The translations under genes and the position numbers were made by a program. From NCBI RefSeq assembly GCF_009734405.1, contig NZ_CP046453.1, forward strand, positions 2,170,001 to 2,234,000: DNA of 64,000 nt, read 5' to 3'. Every line of letters begins with the position of its first letter. The first letter of the stretch is position 1. Positions 1 to 9,052 of this stretch are shown here, piece after piece. The notes under the pieces are model-generated. The model saw only the letters and a list, made by a program, of their open reading frames with translations, made no database searches and was not told the DNA's origin. Source of the stretch: Corynebacterium comes (GTDB taxonomy: Bacteria > Actinomycetota > Actinomycetes > Mycobacteriales > Mycobacteriaceae).

Positions 1-557
1 CGGACGCAGGCATGACCTCCTACCACGCGATCATCACGGAGGGCGGGGTCAAGGAGGGTGACACCGTCGGTGTCATCGGTCTCGGCGGCCTGGGCCAGCT
101 CGGCGCTGTCGCCGGCATCCTCGCCGGCGCGGACGTCTACGTCGCGGAGATCAACGAGAAGGTCTGGCCGCTGGCCAGGCAGCTCGGCGTCAAGGACGTC
201 CGCACGTCGATCAAGGACTTCGAGGGCGTGGAGTTCGACGTCATCGTCGACTACGCCGGCTTCGGCGTCACCACGGCGGACGCCATCGAGATGGTGCGCC
301 CCGGCGGCACCGTCGTCCAGGTGGGCATGGGTCGCCTCGAGGCCACCATCAACACCCGCACGCTCATCACCCGTAGTGTCACGCTCAAGGGCTCGGTCGG
401 CGGCACCAAGGAAGACGTTGCCGGCGTCTACGAGAACATGGCGTCGGGCAGGATGAAGCCGCAGATCACCACCATCTCCTTCGACGAGATCCCGGCGGGT
501 CTGGAGAAGCTGGAGAAGGGCGAGATCGTGGGACGCCTGGTCGCCTCCTACGAATAA
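1..557 (+). CDS. Zinc-type alcohol dehydrogenase (MDR family), 3' part
   Basis: The gene enters from the left edge; the frame is open from base 3 and reads DAGMTSYHA, the usual lead-in to the nucleotide-binding half of medium-chain dehydrogenases. The Rossmann glycine motif GLGGLGQLG follows, then the stretch DVIVDYAGFG and the C-terminal EKLEKGEIVGRLV that closes the fold. The N-terminal catalytic zinc domain lies outside the window, so zinc binding and substrate cannot be judged. It is probably an NAD(P)-dependent alcohol/aldehyde oxidoreductase. It ends in TAA and converges on tig, with a strong hairpin between them. Confidence 0.85.
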   Translation, partial: DAGMTSYHAIITEGGVKEGDTVGVIGLGGLGQLGAVAGILAGADVYVAEINEKVWPLARQLGVKDVRTSIKDFEGVEFDVIVDYAGFGVTTADAIEMVRPGGTVVQVGMGRLEATINTRTLITRSVTLKGSVGGTKEDVAGVYENMASGRMKPQITTISFDEIPAGLEKLEKGEIVGRLVASYE

Positions 558-571
558 CCAGAAAACGCGTG

Positions 572-602
572 ACGCCCCGACCAGATGAACTGGTCGGGGC
601 GT
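572..602. terminator. Bidirectional terminator between adh and tig
   Basis: Perfect 13-bp stem (572-584 with 590-602) around a 5-nt loop, made of ACGCCCCGACCAG and its complement. It sits exactly between two convergent genes and so can serve both; there is only a short T/A run on either side. Confidence 0.8.
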
Positions 603-621
603 TAAACGTGTGCGTTGAGGA

Positions 622-1977
622 CTACTCCTCGGACTCGCCCTCAGCCTCGGCGGCCTCTTCCTCACCGAAGTACTGGGCCGGGTCGACGTCGTTGCCGGCA
701 TCGTCCTTGACGGTCACGCGGCAGATGGCGGCGGCGAGTGCCTTGCCACGGCGGACGTCAGCGAACAGGTTCGCGATCTGGCCGGACTGCTGCAGCTGGC
801 CGATGAACTGGTTCGGGTCCATGCCGTAGGACTGCGCGGTGAACAGGATGTGGTCGGTGAGCTCCTGCTGGGAGACCTCCGGATCCTCCTGCTCGGAGAG
901 GGTGTCCAGGAACAGCTGGGTGCGGACGGCTTCCTCGGAGTCCTTGCGGGACTGGGCGTCGAACTCCTCGCGGGTCAGACCCTGGGACGCCAGGACCTTC
1001 TCCAGCGCGCCCTCATCGTGGGCCATCTGGCCGAGGAGCTGGTGGAGCTGCTGGTGGACCTGCTCGTCGACGATGGACTCCGGCAGGGCGAATTCCGTCT
1101 TGGCCAGGGCGGCCTTGAGAACCTCGTCACGGATGGCGGCGGCCTGCTCGCCCTTCTTGGCTTCCTCGACCTGTGCCTTGGCTGCCTCGCGAAGCTCCTC
1201 GGCAGTGTCGAACTCGGAGGCGAGCTGGGCGAACTCGTCGTCGAACTCCGGAAGCTTGCGCTCCTTGGTCTGCTTGACGTGGACGGAGACGACAGCCTCC
1301 TTGTCCTTGTGCTCACCGGCGACGATCGTGGTGGTGAACTCGCTGTCCTCATCGGTCTTCAGGCCGCGCAGCGCGGTGTCCAGGCCGTCGATCAGGTCAC
1401 CCTGGCCGACCTCGTAGGACAGGCCCTCGGTGCTGGCCTCGTCGACGATCTCGCCGTCGACGGTGGCCTTAAGGTCGATGACGGCGAAGTCGCCGGTCTT
1501 CAGCTTGCGCTTGGTGTCCTTGAGCTCACCGAAGCGGGCGCGGAGACGATCGATCTCCTCCTCCACGGCGGCGTCGTCGACCTCGATGGCCGGGACGGTG
1601 ACCTCGATGCCGGAGAAGTCCGGAACCTCGATCTCGGGGCGAACGTCGACCTCGGCGGTGAACTCGACGAACTCGTTGTCCTCGATCTTGGTGATGTCGA
1701 CGCTCGGCTGACCGATGGCGACCAGCTCGTTCTCCTCGATGACCTGCTGGTAGCGGGAGGGCAGCATGTCGTTGACGACCTGCTCCAGGATCGGACCGCG
1801 GCCGTAGCGGGCGTCGATGAGCTGGCGGGGAGCCTTGCCCTTACGGAAACCCGGGATGGACACCTGCTGCGCAAGCGCCGAGTAGGCCTGGTCAATCTCG
1901 GTCTTCAGTTCCTCGAAGGGAACGTTGACGGTGAGCTTCACACGGGTGTCGCTCAGCTTCTCGACGGAACTCTTCAC
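622..1977 (-). CDS. tig: Trigger factor (ribosome-associated chaperone/PPIase)
   Basis: Cytosolic chaperone that docks at the ribosome exit tunnel and protects nascent chains. The protein is 451 aa. The N-terminal ribosome-binding domain carries the signature GFRKGKAP near residues 43-50, followed by an FKBP-type prolyl isomerase domain and the helical C-terminal chaperone arms. It ends in a Glu-rich tail ([15 protein letters not shown]), common in actinobacterial homologues. A GTG start at 1977 is chosen because CCAGGAG lies 8-9 nt upstream and family similarity begins at VKSSVEKLS; an in-frame upstream extension of 17 codons has no support. tRNA-Pro lies upstream on the same strand. Confidence 0.96.
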   Translation of the reverse strand: MKSSVEKLSDTRVKLTVNVPFEELKTEIDQAYSALAQQVSIPGFRKGKAPRQLIDARYGRGPILEQVVNDMLPSRYQQVIEENELVAIGQPSVDITKIEDNEFVEFTAEVDVRPEIEVPDFSGIEVTVPAIEVDDAAVEEEIDRLRARFGELKDTKRKLKTGDFAVIDLKATVDGEIVDEASTEGLSYEVGQGDLIDGLDTALRGLKTDEDSEFTTTIVAGEHKDKEAVVSVHVKQTKERKLPEFDDEFAQLASEFDTAEELREAAKAQVEEAKKGEQAAAIRDEVLKAALAKTEFALPESIVDEQVHQQLHQLLGQMAHDEGALEKVLASQGLTREEFDAQSRKDSEEAVRTQLFLDTLSEQEDPEVSQQELTDHILFTAQSYGMDPNQFIGQLQQSGQIANLFADVRRGKALAAAICRVTVKDDAGNDVDPAQYFGEEEAAEAEGESEE

Positions 1978-2042
1978 GAGTAACTCTCCTGGTTTCACAT
2001 TGAATGTCTGTTCACTTGAGACCGGCACGAGCCGGCCCTACG

Positions 2043-2116
2043 TCGGGGCGACAGGATTTGAACCTGCGACCCCCTGCTCCCAAAGCAGGTGCGCTACCAA
2101 ACTGCGCCACGCCCCG
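2043..2116 (-). tRNA. tRNA-Pro (UGG)
   Basis: Cloverleaf on the minus strand: acceptor CGGGGCG/CGCCCCG, anticodon stem CCTGC/GCAGG and loop TTTGGGA giving anticodon TGG. The T-arm has TTCAAAT. CCA is not encoded. Confidence 0.96.
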
Positions 2117-2247
2117 TAGGTCTGTAGTGCATACTACCGACCGCCCCCAAGAGTGGTCGACATTGGGGTCAGAAAAGCCGACGCGCCCATCTTTCCGCCG
2201 GCCCCGAGGGGCCGAATCCGGCTCGTCCGCCGCTGCACCCGGGAAAG

Positions 2248-2293
2248 AAAAAAGATGCCCTGCGACCGGAAGGAAACCGGATCACAGGACATC
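2248..2293 (-). terminator. Rho-independent terminator after tRNA-Gly
   Basis: On the minus strand a 16-17 bp stem with two G-U pairs and one bulge (GATGTCCTGTGATCCGG with CCGGTCGCAGGGCATC) is followed directly by six Ts. It lies a few bases downstream of tRNA-Gly. Confidence 0.85.
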
Positions 2294-2296
2294 ACG

Positions 2297-2371
2297 TGGA
2301 GGGAATGACGGGAATCGAACCCGCGTCTTCAGCTTGGAAGGCTGAGGTATTAGCCACTATACGACATTCCC
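2297..2371 (-). tRNA. tRNA-Gly (UCC)
   Basis: Minus-strand cloverleaf: acceptor GGGAATG/CATTCCC, anticodon stem TCAGC/GCTGA and loop CTTCCAA giving anticodon TCC. The 3' CCA is encoded (2297-2299). Confidence 0.96.
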
Positions 2372-2507
2372 CTGCTTGCGCCGGATCAGTCTAGCGCATG
2401 GAGCCCGATTCTGAAAAACCGGAACTTTCCGCAAGCCAGATACGTTGAACCGGGTGACAATCAATCTGACAACAACCTGTAACCGAGTACGGAAGTGACT
2501 TGACCCA

Positions 2508-3320
2508 GTGGAACTCCTTCTCCTCCTGCTTATCCTCGGCGGCGGCGCCGCCTATTTCATGAACCGCTCAAACAAGCAGAAGAGTGCCGCGCTTGAAGCC
2601 ACCCGGCTTGATGATGCCCGCACGGAAGCCCGTCGCTGGATCGAAAGGCTCGGTTCACAGGTGCTCACCATCGCGGGTTCGGACGCCGCGTCGACCCAGG
2701 CCATCGCCGACGCCTCCGAGCGTTACAACGCTGCGGCCTCCGCGATCTCCCAGGCCACGACCGTCAAGCAGGCGCATCTGGCCCGCGAGTCGGCTCTGGA
2801 GGGTCTGCACTACATGAACGCCGCCCGCGAGATCATGGGCATGACCTCGGGTCCTGAGCTCCCCCTCCTGGAGGGCCAGCGCAACGCCGGCAAGGTCACC
2901 GAGCGCCGCACCATCGAGCACGAGGGCCAGACCCTGACGGCTTCCCCGGTCGCCAGCGACGAGACCCCGAACTACTACCCCGGCGGCAACGTGGCGGGCC
3001 GTCCGGTCCCCGCCGGCTGGTACTCCCGTCCGTGGTGGGCTGACGCGATGGCCACCGGCATGTGGACCGCGGCGTCGATGATGATGTTCTCCGCGATGTT
3101 CTCCGGCATGGCCGGCGTGAACTACTCCCCCGAACAGTTCGCGGACGGTTCCGGCGAGGGCGCCGAGGGTGACGCCGGAGGCGGCGAGGACGGCGGCGAC
3201 ATGGGTGGCGAGGACATGGGTGGCGACATGGGTGATACCGGCGGCGACGGCGGCGGCTTCTTCGGTGGCGGCGACGACGGCGGCGGTTTCTTCGACGGAG
3301 GCTTCGACTTCGATTTCTAG
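2508..3320 (+). CDS. Membrane-anchored protein with Gly/Asp-rich tail (DUF1542-like)
   Basis: Function unknown. The 270-aa product starts with a hydrophobic segment (about residues 2-17, LLLLLLILGGGAAYF). An Ala-rich, probably helical region with heptad-like spacing follows to about residue 110. A second hydrophobic Met/Ala/Trp-rich patch lies around residues 175-205. The last 60 residues are almost only Gly, Asp, Met and Phe (repeats of GGDMGGED and DDGGGFF). The layout resembles corynebacterial DUF1542-annotated proteins. The start is GTG at 2508 with a weak upstream signal. AKR follows 17 bp downstream but has its own -10. Confidence 0.75.
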   Translation: MELLLLLLILGGGAAYFMNRSNKQKSAALEATRLDDARTEARRWIERLGSQVLTIAGSDAASTQAIADASERYNAAASAISQATTVKQAHLARESALEGLHYMNAAREIMGMTSGPELPLLEGQRNAGKVTERRTIEHEGQTLTASPVASDETPNYYPGGNVAGRPVPAGWYSRPWWADAMATGMWTAASMMMFSAMFSGMAGVNYSPEQFADGSGEGAEGDAGGGEDGGDMGGEDMGGDMGDTGGDGGGFFGGGDDGGGFFDGGFDFDF

Positions 3321-3337
3321 GCGTACGATTCTGGGAT

Positions 3338-4174
3338 ATGACACCGAAGGTCCCCGCAATAACGCTCAATGACAACACGTCGATCCCCCAGCTGGGGTTC
3401 GGCGTGTTTCAGATTCCGCCGGCAGACACCGAAAGACTCGTCTCCGTCGCGCTGGAGGCCGGGTACCGGCACATCGACACCGCCGCGATCTACGGCAACG
3501 AAGCGGGCGTGGGCCGTGCCATCGCGGCTTCCGGCATTCCGCGGGAAGAGCTGTACGTGACCACCAAGTTGTGGAACGACCGACACGATGACGCGGGGGC
3601 GGCCCTCGACGAATCCCTGGAACGCCTCGGCCTGGACCGGGTTGACCTGTACCTGATCCACTGGCCGTGCCCGGCGCAGAATCGCTACGTCGAGGCGTGG
3701 CAGCAGCTCGTCGGGCTGCGGGAGAAGGGCCTCACCACCTCCATCGGGGTGTCCAATTTCCTGCCCGAGCACATCGACCGACTGTCGATGACGTCCCGGG
3801 TGACCCCGGTGGTCAACCAGATCGAACTGCACCCCGCGCTGCAGCAGTGGAAGGACATCGACGCCGCACGAGTCCACGGCATCAGGGTGGAGGCCTGGGC
3901 CCCGCTGGGTCAGGGGCGGACGGATCTGCTGGAAGCGCCGGAGATTGTCGACGCCGCCACCGCCCACGGGGTCAGCCCCGCCCAGGTGATCATCCGTTGG
4001 CACCTGCAGAACGGGGTGATCCTCTTCCCGAAGTCCTCCCATCCGGAGCGGATCCGGGAGAACATCGATGTCTTCGGTTTCGAGCTCAGCAGTGGGGAGA
4101 TGGCCGACATCACTTCACTGGACGAGGGGGAAGACGGTCGGGTTGGGCCCCACCCGTCGGATGTGGAGTCGTAG
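3338..4174 (+). CDS. Aldo/keto reductase, 2,5-diketo-D-gluconate reductase type
   Basis: NADPH-dependent carbonyl reductase of the AKR superfamily, 278 aa, full-length TIM barrel. The catalytic tetrad is visible as D47 and Y52 (HIDTAAIYGNE), K77 (TTKLW) and H108 (LIHWP). The cofactor-binding tail IPFKSS-type segment appears as LFPKSSHPERI. The substrate cannot be read from sequence; the 2,5-diketogluconate/methylglyoxal-type subgroup is the closest. A -10-like TACGAT (3324-3329) lies 8 nt before the ATG, suggesting a leaderless or near-leaderless transcript. The last 65 bp overlap the 3' end of the convergent glycosyltransferase gene. Confidence 0.9.
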   Translation: MTPKVPAITLNDNTSIPQLGFGVFQIPPADTERLVSVALEAGYRHIDTAAIYGNEAGVGRAIAASGIPREELYVTTKLWNDRHDDAGAALDESLERLGLDRVDLYLIHWPCPAQNRYVEAWQQLVGLREKGLTTSIGVSNFLPEHIDRLSMTSRVTPVVNQIELHPALQQWKDIDAARVHGIRVEAWAPLGQGRTDLLEAPEIVDAATAHGVSPAQVIIRWHLQNGVILFPKSSHPERIRENIDVFGFELSSGEMADITSLDEGEDGRVGPHPSDVES

Positions 4175-4982
4175 CCAGCTTCGAGTTCACGGCGACCCAC
4201 CGGTCGTCGCGGTAGACCAGCGCACCCTCGTCGGCGAACTTCTCCAGCCAGCCCCTCATGGGCCAGAAGCCCCAGATCTCGTGGAAGCGTTCCGCGTTGC
4301 GGAGGATGTCGGGGAAATGCTCCCACGGCGGATCGGAGACCTGGTGCCACTGGTGGAAGGCGTCCGCCCCACCGACCCAGATGAACGGGATGCCGTGGTG
4401 CCGCAGGTGCTGGCCGAAATCGGTGTCCTCCGCCCCGTAGCCGGTGTAGCCCTTGTCGAAGCCGCCGAAGGTGCGCCGGATCCGACGCCACGTGTCCGTG
4501 GTCAGGGCGAAGGACAGGGACCAGAAGAGTTCGTAGCCGCGGTCGTCGGCAAGCAGCAGGGTCCCCGGCGGGGGGCAGGGCCGGACCGGATGGGGCTCGG
4601 GCCGGCTGGTGCGGGCGTCTCCGTCCGGGAGGTAGGTGACGGGGCCCGCGACGACGGCGTCCGGGTGTGCGTCGAGTGCCAGACGGTAGTGGTCGATCAT
4701 CTCGGGACCGGGCAGGCAGTCGGCGTCGAGGAACACGATCATGCCCGCCCCGCCCTGGTCCCTCTTCGCCGCGACGTCCCCGCCGAGGTTGCGGGCACCG
4801 GCGAGCGAGAACTCCCCCAGGGCGATGACCTCCGAATCAGGGAGGGCGTCGGCGAGGGCCTCAGCGTCGCCGAGCGCGACAACGACGTGCCCCACCCCGG
4901 GCGGGATGGCGGCAGCCTGTCGGACGAGGTGTGCCAGCCTGCCCGCGTCAGAGAGGGTCACCACGGTCACGGGAGAATTCAC
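4110..4982 (-). CDS. Family 2-like glycosyltransferase with GT7-type C-terminal motif
   Basis: Predicted inverting nucleotide-sugar transferase, 290 aa, cytoplasmic side. The metal-binding DxD appears in IVFLDADCLPGPE, and the acceptor/galactosyltransferase-like motif GYTGYGAEDTDF is present downstream. The GTG start at 4982 overlaps the TGA of the preceding gene as GTGA, which indicates translational coupling; no better start exists. It is the last of four coupled genes (7994 to 4110). Its final 65 bp overlap the convergent aldo/keto reductase gene. Donor and acceptor sugars are unknown. Confidence 0.85.
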   Translation of the reverse strand: MNSPVTVVTLSDAGRLAHLVRQAAAIPPGVGHVVVALGDAEALADALPDSEVIALGEFSLAGARNLGGDVAAKRDQGGAGMIVFLDADCLPGPEMIDHYRLALDAHPDAVVAGPVTYLPDGDARTSRPEPHPVRPCPPPGTLLLADDRGYELFWSLSFALTTDTWRRIRRTFGGFDKGYTGYGAEDTDFGQHLRHHGIPFIWVGGADAFHQWHQVSDPPWEHFPDILRNAERFHEIWGFWPMRGWLEKFADEGALVYRDDRWVAVNSKLATTPHPTGGAQPDRLPPRPVK

Positions 4983-5926
4983 AGTCCAGCCACCTTCCGG
5001 ATCACATGGGCCGCACGAACGGCCGCACCGGCAGTTTGCCACCGGAGCCACGTGCTGTCCAGCGCTTCCGCCCGTTCCAGGAGCGCGGGCCACTCCCCTG
5101 CCTCCGGGAAGGTCTCGGCGACGAGGGCGAGTTCGGCGGCGGCTAGAAGCGCTGCGGTGGCGTGCTGCTCGGCGAACGGGCGCGCCTGCGGCAGGACGAT
5201 CGACTTCGCCCCGGCGACGGCGATGTCCGCCACCGAGTTCTGGCCGGCCGCGGTGACGACGACGTTGGCGGAGCTGAGGTACGGCATCGGGTCGTCGACG
5301 AAGGTGTCCGCGCCGAGGAAGAGGAAGTCGCGGTCGGGGCAGGCCGACCGGACCTGGTCCCACTGGGCCTCGGTCCAGCCGGTTCCGCCCCGCCCGGAGA
5401 GCACCACCACGTCACAGTCCGGACCTGGGTCCGCGGGGCGGCTGAAACGCGAGATGCCTCCGACCTGATGCAGGATTCTTCGGTGTTCGCGCAGGTGGGG
5501 AGGGACGGGAACCCAGTCCGGCCAGGGGGCGATGATCGCACTGGCCTGCCGGTAACCGAGCTGGTGCGGGCCGTCGAATCGTTCCCCCGGCATAGCGAGG
5601 GTGACCACAGGAACGCCCATGAGCCGGGCGAGAAGCGCCACCTCGACGGAGACGTCGACGTAGAAGGCGTCCGGGCGGTGTTCGTCGATCCAGGCGGCGA
5701 TCATCGCCATCCGCTGCGTGAGCCCCGCATGGTGGTGCGGCGCGTAGTGCAGGGTCCCGTTGGCGGTGGGGTCCGTGACGGGGAAATCCGACGCGTCCTC
5801 GGGGAGCACGACGTCGGCGGCGGGGGCGGTCGAGAGCAGCTGCGCGTCGCCGTCGAGGTGCGCCATGATCGTCCGGCAGCGCTGGATGTGCCCGCTGCCG
5901 TGGTGGTGCGCGTAGAAGCCGATCAT
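4979..5926 (-). CDS. Glycosyltransferase, GT-B fold (MurG/GT28-like)
   Basis: 315 aa. The N-terminus MIGFYAHHHGSGHIQR has the GSGH turn typical of GT-B enzymes of the MurG/UDP-glycosyltransferase kind. The C-terminal half carries FLFLGADTF and VVTAAGQNSVADIAVAG, followed by QARPFAEQHATA, the usual donor-binding architecture. The ATG at 5926 overlaps the upstream stop (ATGA), and the product abuts the next gene through GTGA, so this is the third gene of a coupled operon. The acceptor is unknown. Confidence 0.85.
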   Translation of the reverse strand: MIGFYAHHHGSGHIQRCRTIMAHLDGDAQLLSTAPAADVVLPEDASDFPVTDPTANGTLHYAPHHHAGLTQRMAMIAAWIDEHRPDAFYVDVSVEVALLARLMGVPVVTLAMPGERFDGPHQLGYRQASAIIAPWPDWVPVPPHLREHRRILHQVGGISRFSRPADPGPDCDVVVLSGRGGTGWTEAQWDQVRSACPDRDFLFLGADTFVDDPMPYLSSANVVVTAAGQNSVADIAVAGAKSIVLPQARPFAEQHATAALLAAAELALVAETFPEAGEWPALLERAEALDSTWLRWQTAGAAVRAAHVIRKVAGL

Positions 5927-6993
5927 CGGGCGGGAACCTCGCTGTAGAGCCCGACATACCTCCGGGCGACCTCGGTCAGGCTGTGGTGCCGGATGACCCA
6001 CTCGCGGACGAGCCCGCGATCGATGCCCTCGGCCACGAGGATCGAGGCCGCCAGGGATTCCACGTCATCGGGCTCTGCCAGGGACGCGGGCGCGGCGGCG
6101 AGCATCTCGCCGAGGCCGCCGCGTCGGAACGCCGCGACCGGGGTGCCGCAGGCCATGGACTCGAAGGCGACGAGGCCGAAGGGCTCCTCCCACCGGGGGG
6201 TGACCAGGCAGATACGGGCTCTGCCGACCAGAGTCCGCAGGCCACGGTGGTCGAGTTCCCCCACCCACGTGGCGGCGCCGTCGGTCATCCGGGGAACGAT
6301 GTGGGTGGCGAAGTACCGGTGATCGCCCACCCGTCCCGCGAAGACCAGCGGGATGCCGACGAGTCGGCAGGCGTCCATGGCCAGATGCAGGCCTTTCTCG
6401 GGGACGATGCGGCCGAACCACACCGCGGCGCGACCACCGGGGCCGGGCTGCCAGGACAGGGTGTCCACGCCGTTGGGGATGATCGTCGCGGGGGTGGGCA
6501 GCTCCCAGTCGGCGGCGGTGGTGGCGGACACCGCAGCGAATCGCCCGGCGCGCTCCCCGGCGGCGGTGATGGCCGCCTGCACCTCCGGTAGCGCCGGCGT
6601 GTGCAGGGTGGTGAGCACCGGCAGTCCGTGTTCCGCGTCGAACAGGACCGGGGTGAGGCTGTTGTTGTGGATGACGTCGTAGCGTTGTCCGGCGAGATGC
6701 CGGAGAAGTCGGGCGAAGGCGGCGTCCTCAGCCTCCCGGACGCCGGGCGGGTAGCCGGTGTCGCTGGCGGACATGAGTTCCCCGCCCCAGTCGATTCCCG
6801 GCAGCTCAAGATCGGTCACATGCCCCTGCGAGCCGCGGGCGGCGTACAGGTCCACGCTGTGCCCGAGGTCCCGCACCGCGCGGACCAGGGTGTGGCAGAA
6901 GGCCTCGAGTCCGCCGGCGTATGGCTCGCGGATGGGGTGGCGCGCCGGTGCGATCAGGGCGATCCGGAGGCTGGCCCGGGTGCCCACAGTCAT
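5923..6993 (-). CDS. Glycosyltransferase family 4
   Basis: 356 aa retaining GT-B enzyme. Visible are the N-terminal glycine loop EPYAGGLEAFCHTLVRAV, the linker IIPNGVDT, FGRIVPEKGLHLAMDAC, and the family-4 EX7E region EEPFGLVAFESMACGTPV, whose two glutamates bind the nucleotide sugar. It overlaps both neighbours by 4 bp, so it is co-translated with them. The cluster context suggests a step in assembling an oligosaccharide. Confidence 0.9.
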   Translation of the reverse strand: MTVGTRASLRIALIAPARHPIREPYAGGLEAFCHTLVRAVRDLGHSVDLYAARGSQGHVTDLELPGIDWGGELMSASDTGYPPGVREAEDAAFARLLRHLAGQRYDVIHNNSLTPVLFDAEHGLPVLTTLHTPALPEVQAAITAAGERAGRFAAVSATTAADWELPTPATIIPNGVDTLSWQPGPGGRAAVWFGRIVPEKGLHLAMDACRLVGIPLVFAGRVGDHRYFATHIVPRMTDGAATWVGELDHRGLRTLVGRARICLVTPRWEEPFGLVAFESMACGTPVAAFRRGGLGEMLAAAPASLAEPDDVESLAASILVAEGIDRGLVREWVIRHHSLTEVARRYVGLYSEVPAR

Positions 6994-7994
6994 CGGCCGG
7001 TCACCTCCCGGTACACCGCACGGTGGGCTGCCCGGATCTGCCGGAGCTGCTCCGCCCGGTCACCGGCGTAGGGCACCGGACCCCGCCCGTACAACGCGAT
7101 CAACGCCCGCGCGGCGTCCAACGGGTCACCCGTGCGGTACTTCTCGACGCCCTGCGGATCATCCGCCTGCCCCTCGTACATCCCGCAGTCCGGCACCGCC
7201 ACCGAGACCCCGAGGTCACGGCACATCTCCAGCCAGCCGGAATGCGTACCCCGCAGGTACGGCAACAGTACGGTCCGGCACTCCGCGACGGCCTCGTGGA
7301 GTGTGTGGTCAGACATCGGCGCATGGACGCGCAGGTCGATGACACCGCTGAGCCTGCCCCCACTCAGAGCACGGACGAGGTCCCCGGTGGCCGGGTCCTC
7401 GTGCAGGTGGATCCGCAGCGGCCGGCCGAGCTCGCGGCGCACGGTGCGGGCGAGAATGCGGTAGAAGAAGGGATCGGAGATCACGTTGCCGCGCAGCGAC
7501 TTCAGGAACACCCCGGGAGCCTGCCCGTTACCCGCGCCGGGTGGCGGGTCGGTGACGACCTGCGGGTGCGGAATCACCCGGGTCCCGACCGGCAGGTGAG
7601 CGGCGGCGAGGTCGGTGAGGGTGATGCGGGCCGCGGCGGCGTCGACAAGCAGGCGGACCTTCTCATGGTGATCCGTCTGGTCTTTCAGGTGCGGGTTGTC
7701 CATGTCGTGGACGGTGACCACCAGCGGGACGCCCCGGCTGCGCAGAGCCTGGATGAAGGCACCCGTCTGCCCGGGCGTGAGGTGATCGAAGCCGAAGTGG
7801 AGGTGCACCAGGTCGGGCAGTTGCTCAGCGGGCAGGTCTTCCCACCACGCGGCGTCCAGCGCCGGATGGGGCCACCAGTGGCCGTCGATGTCGGGGTCGG
7901 GGAGGTACTCCACGTCCTCAGGGCGGATCGCCGCGGTGTAGACGTGGCCCGCCGGGATGGACAGGACCCGCAACCTGGTGCCGCCTTGATGCAT
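6990..7994 (-). CDS. Glycosyltransferase-like protein, first gene of glycan operon
   Basis: 334 aa with GT-B character: LVHLHFGFDHLTPGQ, VVTVHDMDNPHLKDQ and ITLTDLAAAHLPVGTRVIPHP in the N-half, then PYLRGTHSGWLEMCRDLGVSVAVPDCG in the C-half. It lacks a clear EX7E motif, so the exact family is uncertain. AAAGGAG lies just upstream of the ATG, making this the lead gene; its 3' end overlaps the next start by 4 bp. The promoter must lie in the 128-bp divergent gap shared with the WcbI-like gene. Confidence 0.75.
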   Translation of the reverse strand: MHQGGTRLRVLSIPAGHVYTAAIRPEDVEYLPDPDIDGHWWPHPALDAAWWEDLPAEQLPDLVHLHFGFDHLTPGQTGAFIQALRSRGVPLVVTVHDMDNPHLKDQTDHHEKVRLLVDAAAARITLTDLAAAHLPVGTRVIPHPQVVTDPPPGAGNGQAPGVFLKSLRGNVISDPFFYRILARTVRRELGRPLRIHLHEDPATGDLVRALSGGRLSGVIDLRVHAPMSDHTLHEAVAECRTVLLPYLRGTHSGWLEMCRDLGVSVAVPDCGMYEGQADDPQGVEKYRTGDPLDAARALIALYGRGPVPYAGDRAEQLRQIRAAHRAVYREVTGR

Positions 7995-8109
7995 CTGACT
8001 CCTTTACTCACCTGAGAACCGGGGCGGGAGAACCCGCCACCCGGAACCACTCTAGACAGCGGTTTCCACCCCGGCCGGAAGCCCGGGGGTTTTCATGCCG
8101 GATTGTTGA

Positions 8110-8115
8110 TAAATT
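8110..8115 (+). promoter_or_regulatory. -10 element for leaderless WcbI-like gene
   Basis: TAAATT (TANANT) lies 7 nt upstream of ATG 8123, and no Shine-Dalgarno is present. Transcription would start at or next to the A of the start codon. Confidence 0.5.
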
Positions 8116-8122
8116 GGCGACC

Positions 8123-9052
8123 ATGACCTTCGCTCAGGATCTGGCCCGCCGTCGGCACTACGGCGACTTCTATCGGGTCAGCCCCACGCCCAGGTTCCCC
8201 GACCGTCCCTTCCTCACGGTGCTGGGCAACTGCCAGGCCGAATCGCTGCGCATCCTGCTGGACTCCTCAGGCCTGGTCGACTCCTTCCGCATCCCGCCGG
8301 TCCACGAATTCACCGCCGAGGACGTCGATCTTCTCCGGGGGATCCTCGCCCGGACCGACGTCCTGGTCACCCAGCCCATCCGCGAGGACTACCGTGACCT
8401 GCCGCTGGGCACGGCGCAGCTGAGTGAGCTGCTGCCCGCCGGGGCCGTTACGGTGAGTTACCCGGTTCTGCGGTGGGACGGTCTCATGCCCTACCACGCG
8501 ATCGTGCGTGACCCCGCCGACCCTTCCCGCAATCCCCCGGTCGTGCCGTATCACGATCTGCGGATCCTGGTGGCCGCCTCCCGGGGACTGGACCGGCCCC
8601 TCGAGGCGTGCCCCTCCGAGGAGTCGCTGCGCGCCGTCGCCGAGCTTTCCGTCGATCAGCTGCGCACGCGCGAACGCCACCACGGGACGGTGGTCGTCTC
8701 TGATCTGCTGAAGACCGCCCCCGCGTGGCACACCATCAACCACCCCGCGAACTCCACGCTCGCGGCGCTGGCGCAACGGGTCCTGGATGAGATCGTCCCC
8801 GGCGGGACCGTCACCGCGCCGACGGACCGGGAGATGCTCGGCGGGCTGAGCGCCCCGGTGGATCCCCCGGCGGCACGCGCCCTGGGGGTGGACGTCAAGG
8901 GACGTGAACACTGGCGCACTGGCGGGGCCCCCATCGACCCTGACCTGCTGGTGAGCAGGCAGCTGGCCTTCTACCGCAGGCACCCGCGCCTCGTCGAGGC
9001 CGGCCTGCAGCGCCACGCCGAGCGGATCGCACTGCTGGGCCTGGACCGATGA
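8123..9052 (+). CDS. WcbI-like polysaccharide biosynthesis protein
   Basis: 309 aa. The N-terminal GNCQAESLR is the hallmark of the WcbI family, proposed acyl/acetyltransferases or related enzymes that act on capsule-type glycans. Catalytic details of the family are poorly known, so the reaction is not assigned. The ATG at 8123 is preferred over an upstream in-frame TTG (8114) because a -10-like hexamer ends 7 nt before it. Its TGA overlaps the ATG of the following two-domain glycosyltransferase (ATGA). It is divergent from the four-gene glycosyltransferase operon. Confidence 0.75.
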   Translation: MTFAQDLARRRHYGDFYRVSPTPRFPDRPFLTVLGNCQAESLRILLDSSGLVDSFRIPPVHEFTAEDVDLLRGILARTDVLVTQPIREDYRDLPLGTAQLSELLPAGAVTVSYPVLRWDGLMPYHAIVRDPADPSRNPPVVPYHDLRILVAASRGLDRPLEACPSEESLRAVAELSVDQLRTRERHHGTVVVSDLLKTAPAWHTINHPANSTLAALAQRVLDEIVPGGTVTAPTDREMLGGLSAPVDPPAARALGVDVKGREHWRTGGAPIDPDLLVSRQLAFYRRHPRLVEAGLQRHAERIALLGLDR